From NCBI GenBank assembly GCA_001464055.1, contig LNET01000066.1, positions 1 through 47,158 of the forward strand: DNA of 47,158 nucleotides. Direction: 5' to 3'. How positions within the stretch are numbered: the first letter of the stretch is position 1; each line of letters opens with the position of its first letter. Under the pieces are notes generated by a model. It was given only the letters and a program-made list of their open reading frames with translations. It had not been told where the DNA came from and searched no databases. The DNA comes from Burkholderiales bacterium Ga0077543. Its GTDB lineage: Bacteria; Pseudomonadota; Gammaproteobacteria; Burkholderiales; Burkholderiaceae_C. The position numbers and the translations under genes are program-made. This document shows, in pieces, positions 11,092-20,436 of the stretch.

Positions 11092-12255
11092 TCAGTCCAC
11101 AGGCAGCACGATGCGGGCGTGGAACAGGTCGCCTTGCTTGCCCACGCCCGCCCCCGGCTCGCGCCAGACGTCGCACTGGGCCGCCACGTCGTGCAGCAGA
11201 CGCAACCGCTCGCGCACGTTGTGCAACGCCATGCCGTGGCCGGGGCTGCCCGGATCGTCGCCCACGGTGTTGGTGACCACCACCACCACCTGCCCGCGCT
11301 GCACATGGGCGGTGATGCGCACCCGGCCCCCCTGGGGCGATGGTTCGACGCCATGCCGTACGGCGTTTTCGACCAGGGGTTGCAGCACCAGCGGCGGCAC
11401 GCGGGCACGGCCCACGCGCGTGTCGGCGCGGTCGATGTGCCAGTCGACGCGCAGCCGCGCGCCGAAACGGATCTGCTCGATGTCCAGGTAGCGGCGTGCG
11501 AGTTCGATCTCCTCGTCCAGCGTCACCCAGGCGCCCACGTCGGCCAGCGCCGTTCGGAACAGCTGCGCCAGGTCTTCGAGCACGGCCTCGGCGCGAGGCG
11601 GGTCGATGCGCACCAGTGCCAATGCCGTGTTGAGCGCATTGAACAGGAAGTGGGGGCGGATCCGGGACTGCAGTTCGGCCAGTCGGGCGCTCGCGTTGGC
11701 CGGGTGCCAGACCCTGGCGCGCAGTTCCAGCCAGCCCCACAGCAAGGCCGCGAAGGCCACCCCGGCCAGCAGCACCGCCGCCACCCGCAACCCGCCCGTC
11801 GTCGGCGCCAGCCCGGCCCAGGCCAGCGGCAGCGTGGCCAGGCCGGCCGCGACCGCACCCATCCCCAGCACCACCGCACCCCGGGCCGCCGGGCTGGCGC
11901 GCTGAAGAGGCCGGCGCGCGGCACACACCGTCACCAGCCAGATGAGGGTGCCGGCCAGGCCGGCGAACGCCAGGACCGCCTGCAACGAAGGCCATTGCGC
12001 GAGGTTGACGGCCACGCCCGCCGCCACGATGGCCAGCACCGCCTGCACGCCCAGCACCGCGCGCAGTGCCAGCGCCGGGTGGCAGACGTCGAAGGCTGCG
12101 GCCGCCTGGGCCTGCAGGCGCGCGCGTTCATCGGCCAGCGGGTCGAAGCGGGTCGCGGCGAAGCTGCTGGTGGCGGGTTCGGCGGCCTGGGTGGTGTCGG
12201 GCCACAGGCTGCCGGGCCGGCTGACGGAATGCGCAAAATCGGCTTCGTGCTTCAC
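11092..12255 (-). CDS. LytS/AlgZ-type sensor histidine kinase
   Basis: The protein has an N-terminal membrane domain with at least four hydrophobic helices, then the His_kinase domain with LQSRIRPHFLFNALN (phospho-acceptor His in RPHF). The C-terminal ATPase domain has LVENAVRHG (N box) and GHGMALHNVRERL (G box). This is the kinase partner of the LytTR regulator that follows. The start is uncertain: ATGs at 12351 and 12339 would overlap the divergent argH start, so I use the GTG at 12255, giving 387 residues; a GTG at 12327 is also possible. Confidence 0.85.
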   Translation of the reverse strand: MKHEADFAHSVSRPGSLWPDTTQAAEPATSSFAATRFDPLADERARLQAQAAAAFDVCHPALALRAVLGVQAVLAIVAAGVAVNLAQWPSLQAVLAFAGLAGTLIWLVTVCAARRPLQRASPAARGAVVLGMGAVAAGLATLPLAWAGLAPTTGGLRVAAVLLAGVAFAALLWGWLELRARVWHPANASARLAELQSRIRPHFLFNALNTALALVRIDPPRAEAVLEDLAQLFRTALADVGAWVTLDEEIELARRYLDIEQIRFGARLRVDWHIDRADTRVGRARVPPLVLQPLVENAVRHGVEPSPQGGRVRITAHVQRGQVVVVVTNTVGDDPGSPGHGMALHNVRERLRLLHDVAAQCDVWREPGAGVGKQGDLFHARIVLPVD

Positions 12256-12337
12256 GGTGGCGGCGTCGCGGGCAGGAATGCCCTGGCCCGGATAATACGG
12301 ACGCCTATGCTCACCGCGGATCAGCACCGCGCCGTCC

Positions 12338-13792
12338 ATGTCTTCCAGCATTCACCCCACGCCGCAGCCCAGCCTGCCCGGACAGCCGTCCAGCGACCCC
12401 CTGGCCAACAAGGCCGCGGCCTGGTCGGCCCTGTTCAATGAACCGATGAGCGCGCTTGTCCAGCGCTACACCGCCAGCGTCGGCTTCGACCAGCGCCTGT
12501 GGCGCGCCGACACCGCCGGCAGCCTTGCCCACGCCGGCATGCTCGCCGCGCAGGGCGTGATCGGCGCGCAGGACCTGGCCGACATCCAGCGCGGGCTGGC
12601 CCAGATCGGCGCCGACATCGAGGCCGGCCGCTTCGAGTGGAAGCTGGAACTGGAAGACGTGCACCTGAACATCGAAGCCCGGCTGACGGCGCTGGTGGGG
12701 GATGCAGGCAAACGCCTGCACACCGGGCGCAGCCGCAACGACCAGGTCGCCACCGACGTTCGCCTGTGGCTGCGCGGTGAAATCGACGGCCTTCACGGTC
12801 TGCTGCTGGACATGCAGCGCGCCCTGGTGGAACTGGCCGCCCACCACACCGACACCGTGATGCCGGGCTACACCCACATGCAGGTGGCCCAGCCCGTCAG
12901 CTTCGCCCACCACCTGCTGGCGTACGTGGAGATGTTCGCGCGCGATGCCGACCGCCTGGCCGACGTGCGCAAGCGCGTGAACCAGCTGCCGCTGGGGGCT
13001 GCTGCGCTTGCCGGCACCAGCTATCCGCTGGACCGGGAGCACGTGGCGCGCGCCCTGGGCTTCGAGGGACTGTGCCAGAACAGCCTGGACGCGGTGAGCG
13101 ACCGCGACTTCGCGATCGAGTTCACCGCCGCAGCCAGCATCTGCATGGTGCATGTGTCGCGCCTGGCCGAGGAAATCGTGCTGTGGATGAGCCAGAACTT
13201 CGGCTTCATCGACCTGGCCGACCGCTACTGCACCGGCAGTTCCATCATGCCGCAGAAGCGCAACCCCGACGTCGCCGAACTCGCCCGCGGCAAGAGCGGC
13301 CGCGTCATCGGCCACCTGACGGCGCTGCTGGTGCTGATGAAGGGCCAGCCGCTCACCTACAACAAGGACAACCAGGAAGACAAGGAACCGCTGTTCGACA
13401 CCGTCGACACCCTGGCCGCGACCCTGCGCATCATGGCCGAAATGGTGGGTGGCATCACGGTGAAGAAAGCCGCCATGGAGGCCGCCGCCATGCGCGGCTA
13501 CGCCACCGCCACCGACCTGGCCGACTATCTGGTGAAGAAGGGCCTGCCCTTTCGCGACGCGCACGAAACCGTGGCCCATGCGGTGAAACTGGCCATCGCC
13601 GAGGGCGTGGACCTGTCGGCGCTGCCGCTGGCCACGCTGCAGGGGTTGAACGCCACGATCAGCGCCGACGTGTTCGAGGTGCTGTCGCTGCACGGGTCGC
13701 TGAACGCGCGCAAGCTGCTGGGCGGCACCGCACCTTCGCAGGTGCTGGCCCAGGTGGCGCGCCACCGCGAACGGCTGGGCGCCGCCACCTGA
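12338..13792 (+). CDS. argH: Argininosuccinate lyase
   Basis: ArgH splits argininosuccinate into arginine and fumarate, the last step of arginine synthesis. The 484-residue protein contains the fumarase/aspartase superfamily signature [12 protein letters not shown] (catalytic Ser loop, near residue 300), [13 protein letters not shown] (near 130) and [12 protein letters not shown] (near 175). The first 25 residues are Pro/Ser-rich, which is a little longer than usual; a later start such as the Met of NEPMSAL is too far in. It stands alone, divergent from the LytS-type kinase, with dinB following 68 nt later. Confidence 0.96.
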   Translation: MSSSIHPTPQPSLPGQPSSDPLANKAAAWSALFNEPMSALVQRYTASVGFDQRLWRADTAGSLAHAGMLAAQGVIGAQDLADIQRGLAQIGADIEAGRFEWKLELEDVHLNIEARLTALVGDAGKRLHTGRSRNDQVATDVRLWLRGEIDGLHGLLLDMQRALVELAAHHTDTVMPGYTHMQVAQPVSFAHHLLAYVEMFARDADRLADVRKRVNQLPLGAAALAGTSYPLDREHVARALGFEGLCQNSLDAVSDRDFAIEFTAAASICMVHVSRLAEEIVLWMSQNFGFIDLADRYCTGSSIMPQKRNPDVAELARGKSGRVIGHLTALLVLMKGQPLTYNKDNQEDKEPLFDTVDTLAATLRIMAEMVGGITVKKAAMEAAAMRGYATATDLADYLVKKGLPFRDAHETVAHAVKLAIAEGVDLSALPLATLQGLNATISADVFEVLSLHGSLNARKLLGGTAPSQVLAQVARHRERLGAAT

Positions 13793-13860
13793 ACCCGGCC
13801 TGGCCAGGCAGCAACAGCACAGACAGCGCAGACAGCGACGCTGCTGTCCACAAGGCCGGC

Positions 13861-14988
13861 ATGCGCCGCTGGATTGCCCACCTGGACATGGATGCTTTCT
13901 ACGCGTCGGTGGAGTTGCTGCGCTATCCGGAACTGGCCGGCCAGCCCGTCGTCATCGGCGGCGGCAGGCGCCACCAGCCGGTGCTGCTGCCCGACGGCAC
14001 ACGCCGCTTCGCGACGCTGCAGGGCTATGCCGGCCGCGGTGTCGTCACCACCGCCACCTACGCCGCGCGCGACTACGGCGTGCATTCCGGCCAGGGCTTG
14101 ATGAAGGCCGCGCAGCGCGCACCGCAGGCCGTGCTGCTGCCGGTCGACTTCGAACAATACCGCCACTTTTCACGCCTGTTCAAGGCGGCCGTGGCCGAGG
14201 TGGCACCGCAGATCGAGGACCGCGGCATCGACGAGATCTACATCGACCTGAGCGAGGTGCCCGGGGCACAGGACAGCGTCGGCCACGACCCGGCCGGCGG
14301 CGTGCGCGGCGTGGCCCAGCAGATCCGCAACAACGTCAGGCGCGCCACCGGCCTGAGCTGCAGCATCGGCGTGACACCCAACAAACTGCTGGCGAAGCTG
14401 GCCAGCGAACTCGACAAGCCCGACGGCCTGACCGTGCTGACAGAAGCCGACATCGCCACCCGCATCTGGCCACTGCCGGTGCGCAAGCTCAACGGCATCG
14501 GCCCGAAGGCGGCGGCGAAACTGCAGGCGCTGGGCCTTCAGACCCTGCGCGACCTGGCCGCATGCGACAGGGCGTTCCTGCACGAGCACTTCGGCCGCGC
14601 TTATGGCCGCTGGCTGCACGACGCCGCCCGCGGCATCGACGACCGGCCGGTGACCACGCGCAGCGAGGCAGTTTCCATCAGCCGCGAGACCACCTTCGAC
14701 CGTGACCTGCACGCCGTGCACGACCGAGCCGAGCTCGGCGCTGTCTTCACGAAGCTGGCCGAAGGCGTGGCCACCGACCTGCAGCGCAAGGGCCTGGCCG
14801 CACGCACCATCGGCATCAAGCTGCGCTTCGACGACTTCAAGACCGTGACACGCGACCTGACCCTGCCCCAGCCGGTGGCCGACGCTACGGCTGTGCGCCA
14901 CGCCGCCGGCCTGTGCCTGAAACGCGTGGACCTGAAACGCCGCCTGCGCCTGCTGGGCGTGCGTGCAGGCACGCTGATGAAGCTGTAG
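13861..14988 (+). CDS. dinB: DNA polymerase IV (Y-family)
   Basis: Pol IV is an error-prone translesion polymerase without proofreading. The 375-residue protein begins with the palm motif HLDMDAFYASVE (metal-binding Asp). RGIDEIYIDLSE replaces the usual SIDEAYLD block but keeps the acidic pair. SCSIGVTPNKLLAKLASE and the helix-hairpin-helix IGPKAAAKLQALGL follow, then a little-finger domain from about residue 255. The C-terminal beta-clamp motif is not obvious; the protein ends RLLGVRAGTLMKL. A LexA box is not evident upstream. ATG at 13861 starts right at the conserved N-terminus. Confidence 0.94.
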   Translation: MRRWIAHLDMDAFYASVELLRYPELAGQPVVIGGGRRHQPVLLPDGTRRFATLQGYAGRGVVTTATYAARDYGVHSGQGLMKAAQRAPQAVLLPVDFEQYRHFSRLFKAAVAEVAPQIEDRGIDEIYIDLSEVPGAQDSVGHDPAGGVRGVAQQIRNNVRRATGLSCSIGVTPNKLLAKLASELDKPDGLTVLTEADIATRIWPLPVRKLNGIGPKAAAKLQALGLQTLRDLAACDRAFLHEHFGRAYGRWLHDAARGIDDRPVTTRSEAVSISRETTFDRDLHAVHDRAELGAVFTKLAEGVATDLQRKGLAARTIGIKLRFDDFKTVTRDLTLPQPVADATAVRHAAGLCLKRVDLKRRLRLLGVRAGTLMKL

Positions 14989-15034
14989 CCCCCGCCGCCG
15001 GCAGCCACACCCGCCTCACCCTAGACTGCGCCGC

Positions 15035-15940
15035 GTGACACAAGACCTGCGTTTCCCGTCCATCGACGGCCTGCGGGCGTTCGAAGCAGCGGCCCGGCTG
15101 GGCAGCTTCGAGCGCGCCGCCGACGAACTCGCCATCACCGCCAGCGCCGTCAGCAAACGCGTGGCGGCGCTGGAAGAGCTGCTGGGCGCGCCGGTATTCC
15201 AACGCGGTGCGCGCGCGCTGCAGCTCACCGCCGTCGGACGCGAGTATCTGCAAAGCGTCGGGCAAGTGCTGGGCCTGCTGTCGGGCATGCCGCAGCACCG
15301 GCGCACGCAGCAGCGGCTCGCCCGGCTGCGCGTGAGCACGCCGCCCACCTTCGCACGCCAGATCCTCGTACCGCACCTGAGCAGCTTCACCGACGCGTAC
15401 CCGGACATCGAACTCGAGGTCGTGCTGTCGATTCCCTATCTGGACAGCCCCGGCGCCGAAGCCGACGTCGAAGTGCGCAATGGCAGTGGCCTGCCCGGCA
15501 GCCTGTTGCTGAACGACCGCGTCTGCCCGATGGCCAGTCCTCGGCTGCTGCAGCGCCTGCCACCCCTGCGCCAGCCGGCCGACCTGGCCCTGGCGCCGCT
15601 GCTGCGCACGCCGCTGGAACCCTGGACGCCCTGGTTCCAGGCCGCCGGGCTGGACTGGCCCGAGCCCACGCGTGGCCCCAAGCTCGTGGACCTGGGGCTG
15701 ACGCTGGAAGCCGCCGTCAGCGGCCAGGGCGTGGTGCTGGGCCGGCCGACGCTGGCACGGCACTGGCTGCAGACCGGGGCCCTGCAGCCGCTCTTCCACA
15801 TCCACGCCGAGCCGGCCAACCGCTACATGCTGATGCCGCACGCCGCCACCGGCCCGGCCCAGGTCTTCGCGCAGTGGCTGGGCCAGACCTGCGCCCGCAT
15901 CGAGGCCGAGGCGCACGCCCTGCTTTCCGGCCAGGCCTGA
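15035..15940 (+). CDS. LysR-family transcriptional regulator (GcvA-like)
   Basis: A 301-residue LysR protein. The winged HTH is at residues 8-65 (LRAFEAAARLGSFERAADEL, then ITASAVSKRVAALEELLG), followed by a coiled linker and a type-2 periplasmic-binding-like effector domain. The DGLRAFEAAARLGSF and VFQRGARALQLTAVG patterns resemble the GcvA subgroup. It starts with GTG and lies 66 nt upstream of the alpha-hydroxy-acid dehydrogenase gene on the same strand, which it may regulate; that is inference from position. Confidence 0.92.
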   Translation: MTQDLRFPSIDGLRAFEAAARLGSFERAADELAITASAVSKRVAALEELLGAPVFQRGARALQLTAVGREYLQSVGQVLGLLSGMPQHRRTQQRLARLRVSTPPTFARQILVPHLSSFTDAYPDIELEVVLSIPYLDSPGAEADVEVRNGSGLPGSLLLNDRVCPMASPRLLQRLPPLRQPADLALAPLLRTPLEPWTPWFQAAGLDWPEPTRGPKLVDLGLTLEAAVSGQGVVLGRPTLARHWLQTGALQPLFHIHAEPANRYMLMPHAATGPAQVFAQWLGQTCARIEAEAHALLSGQA

Positions 15941-16006
15941 AGAAGTTTCCGCAGCCGGCGGGGCCGGCATCGATAGCATCGGCATTCCAGGAGACGAGAA
16001 CACCCC

Positions 16007-17161
16007 ATGACCGTGATCACCACCATCGAAGACCTGCGCGTGCTGGCCGAAAAGCGCGTGCCGCGCATGTTCTACGACTATGCCGACAGCGGCAGCTGGA
16101 CCGAAGGCACCTACCGCGCCAACAGCGCCGACTTCCAGAAGATCAAGCTGCGCCAGCGCGTGGCCGTGAACATGGAAAACCGCAGCACCGCGGTGACGAT
16201 GGCGGGCCAGGCGGCGAAGATGCCGGTGTGCATCGCCCCGGTGGGCCTCACCGGCATGCAGCACGCCGACGGCGAAATCCACGCCGCACGAGCGGCAGAA
16301 AAATTCGGCATCCCGTTCACGCTGTCGACGATGAGCATCTGCAGCATCGAGGACATCGCCGAAAACACCACCGCCCCCTTCTGGTTCCAGCTGTACATGA
16401 TGCGCGACCGCGAGGCCATGGCCAACATGATCGAGCGCGTGCGCAAGGCCAGGTGCAGCGCGATGGTGCTGACGCTAGACCTGCAGGTCATCGGCCAGCG
16501 CCACAAGGACCTGAAGAACGGCCTGACCGCGCCACCGCGCCCCACCGTGCGCAACATCATCAACCTGATGACCAAGCCCCGTTGGTGCCTGGGCATGGCC
16601 GGCACCCGGCGCCACACCTTCCGCAACCTTGTCGGGCATGTGAAGGGCGTGAGCGACATGCGCAGCCTCTCGGCCTGGACCAACGAGCAGTTCGACCCGC
16701 GCCTGAGCTGGGCAGACGTCGAATGGGTCAAGGAGAAATGGGGTGGCAAGCTCATCCTGAAGGGCATCATGGACGTCGAAGACGCGCAGCTGGCGGTGCG
16801 GGCCGGGGCCGACGCCATCGTCGTCAGCAACCACGGCGGGCGCCAGCTCGACGGCGCGCCCAGCAGCATCGAGGCCCTGCCGGCCATCGTCGCCGCAGTG
16901 GGCGACAAGACCGAGGTCTGGATGGACGGCGGCATCCGCAGCGGCCAGGACGTGCTGAAGGCCTGGGCCCTGGGGGCACGCGGCACGATGATCGGCCGCG
17001 CCATGGTCTACGGCCTGGGCGCGATGGGCGAGGCCGGGGTGACCAAGGCGCTGGAGATCCTGCACAAGGAACTGGACGTGACCATGGCCTTCTGTGGTCA
17101 CACCGACATCCGCAAGGTCGACCAGCGCATCCTGCTGCCCGGCACCTTTCCCACGTCCTGA
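16007..17161 (+). CDS. lldD: FMN-dependent alpha-hydroxy-acid (L-lactate) dehydrogenase
   Basis: This enzyme family oxidises L-lactate or related 2-hydroxy acids with FMN. The 384-residue protein shows MFYDYADSGSWTE (near residue 23), FTLSTMSICSIEDIA (FMN site), WFQLYMMRD, the catalytic SNHGGRQLDGAPSS (His and Arg, near 275) and DGGIRSGQDVLKAWALGA. Substrate choice cannot be settled from these motifs, so lactate is the likeliest but not the only option. GGAGACGAG lies about 10 nt upstream of the ATG. It follows a LysR gene and is convergent with the hybrid kinase. Confidence 0.9.
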   Translation: MTVITTIEDLRVLAEKRVPRMFYDYADSGSWTEGTYRANSADFQKIKLRQRVAVNMENRSTAVTMAGQAAKMPVCIAPVGLTGMQHADGEIHAARAAEKFGIPFTLSTMSICSIEDIAENTTAPFWFQLYMMRDREAMANMIERVRKARCSAMVLTLDLQVIGQRHKDLKNGLTAPPRPTVRNIINLMTKPRWCLGMAGTRRHTFRNLVGHVKGVSDMRSLSAWTNEQFDPRLSWADVEWVKEKWGGKLILKGIMDVEDAQLAVRAGADAIVVSNHGGRQLDGAPSSIEALPAIVAAVGDKTEVWMDGGIRSGQDVLKAWALGARGTMIGRAMVYGLGAMGEAGVTKALEILHKELDVTMAFCGHTDIRKVDQRILLPGTFPTS

Positions 17162-17167
17162 ATCGGG

Positions 17168-17187
17168 CCCGGCCTGAGCGGGCCGGG
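17168..17187. terminator. GC-rich hairpin between convergent genes
   Basis: CCCGGCC at 17168-17174 pairs with GGCCGGG at 17181-17187 around TGAGCG. It lies between the lldD stop and the hybrid-kinase stop and could end both transcripts. There is no T-tract, so intrinsic termination is unproven. Confidence 0.45.
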
Positions 17188-17220
17188 TCGCCCCGCCCGC
17201 CCTGCTCGCCCCCGGCCGCC

Positions 17221-19113
17221 TTAGCGCACGCCGAGCTTGAAGGCGATCATCGCGCGCAGCTTGTTCGGCAGCACCGGCTTGATGAGCAGGTGATAGTCGT
17301 GCTTGAGGGCTTCGTCCTCGTGGCCGCCCAGGCTGCTGCCGGTGATGACGATCGCCGGCAGATTCAGCTGCGGCCAGCGGCTGCGAATCGCCACCAGCGC
17401 GTCGATGCCGGTCGTGCCCTGGGGAAGACGGTAATCGACGAGCAACAGGTCGGGCGATTCAGCCGTGGTTCCTGCCAGCCAGGCCCGGACACCTTCGACG
17501 GTGTCGAACGACACCACGCGTGCGCCCCAGGCCTGCAGCAACACGACCAGGCCTTCGCGCACCGCCGCTTCGTCTTCGACGACGGCGAGCAGCCGTCCTT
17601 GCAGGGTCAGGCCCAGCGGGGCCTTGGCGCTGGCAGCGCCGCTCGCATCGAGAGTCACCCGCGGTGCCCTGCCCACCGGAACCAGCAGCGAAAACACCGT
17701 TCCGCGGCCGACGACCGAACGCACGGTGACGTCGGTGGCCATCAGGGCCGACAGCCGCTTGACGATGGCCAGCCCCAGGCCCAGCCCCTTGCGATGGTGG
17801 GCCTCGAGCGGGCGGTTGCTCTGTGCCTGGAAGAATTCGTCGAAGACCCGCGGCAGGCTGGCAGGCGAGATGCCGATGCCGGTGTCCCAGACCTGCAGCA
17901 ACAGCTGCGCGCCCTGCGGCGTGGTGCGTGCGCGGCAGCTCACCAGCACACCGCCGTCGTCGCTGTAGCGGATGGCGTTGCTGACCAGGTTGCGCAACAC
18001 ACGCTCCAGCAGCACGGGGTCGGCCTGGGCCACATGCTGTTCACCGTGGAAAGACAGCATCAGGCCCTTTTCGAAGGCGATGGGCTCGAAATGCAGGCGC
18101 AGGCGACCGAACAGGTCGCGCATGCGCACCGGTGCGGGATTCACGTCGACGCCACCGGTGTCGATTCTGGTGATGTCGAGCAGTTCCCCGAACAGGCCTT
18201 CCAGTGCATCGACCGACTCGTTGATGCTGTTGACCAGGGCCGCCACCTCGGGGTCGCGGCTCTTCTGGCGAAGCGCCTCGGCAAACAGGCCCATGGCATG
18301 CAGGGGCTGGCGCAGGTCGTGGCTGGCGGCAGCGAAGAACTGGGTCTTGGCGCGGCTGGCGGCTTCGGCGGCGCGGCGCGCGTCCTCGGCGATGCCGGCC
18401 TCGACACGCAGCTGGGCCGCCAGTTCGTCGGTATGCCGTTTCAGGGCGATGGCCTGGCCCAAGGCGTTGCCGTAGGTGCGCGCCATGAGCAGGGTCAGAC
18501 CGAACAGGATGGTCAGCACCACCGCCAGCTGCCAGTGCCAGGGTTGGCTGGTGTCGGTGGCGATGCGCACGATGGTGGGCAGCAGCACCAGGCTGATGAA
18601 GGCCAGGAAGACCTTGGACTGGGTGGCCAGCAATTGCACCGAACCCAGGCAATACGACACCACGATGAGGATCAGCACCACCAGGTGATAAGGGGTGCCC
18701 AGCCCCCAGAACAACCACACGGCCACTCCCCACATGGCACCCTGGGCCAGCACCAGCGCCCGCCAGCCCTTGCGCCACGCCTGCAGGGTGACGTCGGAAG
18801 CGCCGGGCTGGCGCAGGAAGCGCATGTAGTGCGCCAGGCGCAGCAACCACAGCACCACGCCCACGCCCAGCCAGGCGAACAAGGCCGCAGGTGCAGCCAG
18901 GTTCCAGAAGATGCTGGCCATCAGCACCATGCCGATGAAGTTGCCCGACAGCGAGGCCGGCGTCTGCACGTACAGCGCACGGATGCTGTCGACCGACACA
19001 TCGGGCATCCGCGGTTCGGCCGCGGTCGTATCCGCGAACGGCTGGGTCAGCGGCAGGGTGTCGCCGGAGTCGGCCGGTACGCTGGCGCGATGGGTCCCGG
19101 GCGCGACCGCCAT
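17221..19113 (-). CDS. Hybrid sensor histidine kinase with C-terminal receiver domain
   Basis: The 630-residue protein has about six membrane helices within residues 60-215. A short coiled coil leads to the HisKA domain with FFAAASHDLRQPLHAMGLF (phospho-acceptor His near residue 275). The HATPase domain shows LVSNAIRYSDDGG (N box), DTGIGI (G1) and GLGLGLAIVKRL (G2). A C-terminal receiver domain from about 510 has LLLVDYRLPQG (Asp acceptor), ITGSS and the Lys of LLIKPV. There is no DNA-binding output, so it likely passes phosphate to the adjacent LuxR-type regulator, whose stop codon overlaps this start by 1 nt (TGATG). The sensed signal is unknown. Confidence 0.92.
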   Translation of the reverse strand: MAVAPGTHRASVPADSGDTLPLTQPFADTTAAEPRMPDVSVDSIRALYVQTPASLSGNFIGMVLMASIFWNLAAPAALFAWLGVGVVLWLLRLAHYMRFLRQPGASDVTLQAWRKGWRALVLAQGAMWGVAVWLFWGLGTPYHLVVLILIVVSYCLGSVQLLATQSKVFLAFISLVLLPTIVRIATDTSQPWHWQLAVVLTILFGLTLLMARTYGNALGQAIALKRHTDELAAQLRVEAGIAEDARRAAEAASRAKTQFFAAASHDLRQPLHAMGLFAEALRQKSRDPEVAALVNSINESVDALEGLFGELLDITRIDTGGVDVNPAPVRMRDLFGRLRLHFEPIAFEKGLMLSFHGEQHVAQADPVLLERVLRNLVSNAIRYSDDGGVLVSCRARTTPQGAQLLLQVWDTGIGISPASLPRVFDEFFQAQSNRPLEAHHRKGLGLGLAIVKRLSALMATDVTVRSVVGRGTVFSLLVPVGRAPRVTLDASGAASAKAPLGLTLQGRLLAVVEDEAAVREGLVVLLQAWGARVVSFDTVEGVRAWLAGTTAESPDLLLVDYRLPQGTTGIDALVAIRSRWPQLNLPAIVITGSSLGGHEDEALKHDYHLLIKPVLPNKLRAMIAFKLGVR

Positions 19114-19847
19114 CAGCGGGCGACCGGTCGGCGGGTGAAGAAACCGCCCTGCCCTTGCGTCATCTGGCTGACCGCCAGCACGGCCTGGGTGCGCGAACTC
19201 ACTCCCAGCGCCCGCAGGACTGCAGCGACGTGATCCTTCACGGTCTCGACCGATAGGTTCAGCTGGCGTGCGATGAGCTTGTTCGGCAGACCCTGCAGCA
19301 GCAGGCCCATGACTTCGGCCTGGCGGGGAGTCAGCCCGATGTCTTCGATGTTGGGGAGCTTTTGGCGTGCCTCCGGCCTGGCCTGGTCACCCAGCGGCAG
19401 GTCGCCCGCCGCCTGCGCCGAAGGCACATGGCCAGGCGTGAGACCGAACTCGAGCCCCAGCATCGAGGGCGGCACGTACATCGAGCCCGACATCACCATG
19501 CGCAGGGCTTCATGCAGCACGGAATGAGAGGAACTCTTGGGCACGAACCCCATGGCGCCGCTGTCGATGGCGCGGATGACGTCGCTGGTGCGCTCCGAAG
19601 CCGACACCACCACCACCGGCACCGCCGGATAGGTGCTGCGGAATTCGACCAGCACGTCGAAGCCATCGGCGTCGCCGAGTGCCAGGTCGAGCAGGACCAG
19701 GTCGAATTCACCGTCGGCCTGCAAGGCAGCGCGGGCCGCCGCAGCACTGGCGGTGCCGACCACGGTGGTGTCGCTGCCGATGTTCAGGATCACCGCCTGC
19801 AACGCAGACAGGATCAGCGGATGGTCATCGACAAGCAGGACCTTCAT
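19113..19847 (-). CDS. NarL/LuxR-family response regulator
   Basis: A 244-residue regulator. The receiver domain starts MKVLLVDDHPLILSAL and has the acceptor Asp in LVLLDLALGD (near 56), VVSAS and the Lys of GFVPKSS. The C-terminal LuxR HTH has LTPRQAEVMGLLLQGLPNKLIARQL and VETVKDHVAAVLRALGV. The start at 19847 matches the standard MKVLLVDDHP; the frame is open further upstream but without homology. It is coupled to the hybrid kinase downstream by a 1-nt overlap and is probably its output partner. Confidence 0.93.
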   Translation of the reverse strand: MKVLLVDDHPLILSALQAVILNIGSDTTVVGTASAAAARAALQADGEFDLVLLDLALGDADGFDVLVEFRSTYPAVPVVVVSASERTSDVIRAIDSGAMGFVPKSSSHSVLHEALRMVMSGSMYVPPSMLGLEFGLTPGHVPSAQAAGDLPLGDQARPEARQKLPNIEDIGLTPRQAEVMGLLLQGLPNKLIARQLNLSVETVKDHVAAVLRALGVSSRTQAVLAVSQMTQGQGGFFTRRPVAR

Positions 19848-19955
19848 GATGCGGCCTTCCGAGAAACGCTCCAGTGGCCATTGTCGACGCCGCTGCAACA
19901 GGCCCTGTTCCCCCACTTTGGGGGTGTTTGGCCCGTTTTCTGCCTGACGACCGGA

Positions 19956-20405
19956 CTACACGAAACGCCGCGATACCGTCTCGGCCACGCAAGCCGGTTT
20001 GGGCGAGCCTTCCAGCTCCAGGGTGGCCTCGACGACCAGCTGCGCGCCACCTTCCAGCGGCTCGTAAGACAACAGCTTGAAGCGGCCGCGCAGGCGGCTG
20101 CCCACACGCACCGGCGCAACGAAGCGCACCCGGTTCAGGCCGTAGTTGATGCCCATCTTCACGTCGGCCACCTGGAAACCGGTGTCGAACAGCATCGGCA
20201 GCAGGCTCAGCGTGAGAAAACCATGGGCCACGGTCGCACCGAAAGGACCGCCAGCAGCGCGCTCGGGGTCGGTGTGAATCCATTGGTGGTCGCCCGTGGC
20301 CTGGGCGAACTGGTTGATGCGGGTCTGTTCGACACGCAGCCAGTCGCTGACGCCCAGTTCCTGGCCCACCAGGGGCTGCAATTCGGCCAAGGTCTTGTAA
20401 TGCAT
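19956..20405 (-). CDS. MaoC-family dehydratase ((R)-enoyl-CoA hydratase-like)
   Basis: A 149-residue hot-dog-fold protein. It has the hydratase 2 motif FAQATGDHQWIHTDPERA (catalytic Asp and His, near residues 38-43), then GPFGATVAHGFLTLSLLP and NYGLNRVRFVAPVRVGSRL. Members hydrate trans-2-enoyl-CoA to (R)-3-hydroxyacyl-CoA, in polyhydroxyalkanoate supply or fatty-acid breakdown; which applies here cannot be told. It is preceded by the ParA-like gene on the same strand (31-nt gap), with no obvious functional link. GAGGA lies just upstream of the ATG. Confidence 0.92.
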   Translation of the reverse strand: MHYKTLAELQPLVGQELGVSDWLRVEQTRINQFAQATGDHQWIHTDPERAAGGPFGATVAHGFLTLSLLPMLFDTGFQVADVKMGINYGLNRVRFVAPVRVGSRLRGRFKLLSYEPLEGGAQLVVEATLELEGSPKPACVAETVSRRFV

Positions 20406-20436
20406 TGTTCTCCTCGGTGCCTGTTCTCGGGCGGGG

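Noticed and set aside
15874..19233. 1119-codon plus-strand open frame
   Set aside because: It crosses lldD in another frame and the hybrid kinase antisense; both real genes have full motif sets.
19907..19925. CCCCC-ACTTT-GGGGG hairpin as a terminator between the MaoC gene and the LuxR-type regulator
   Set aside because: The stem is only 5 bp and there is no T-tract on the relevant strand, so it was not called.
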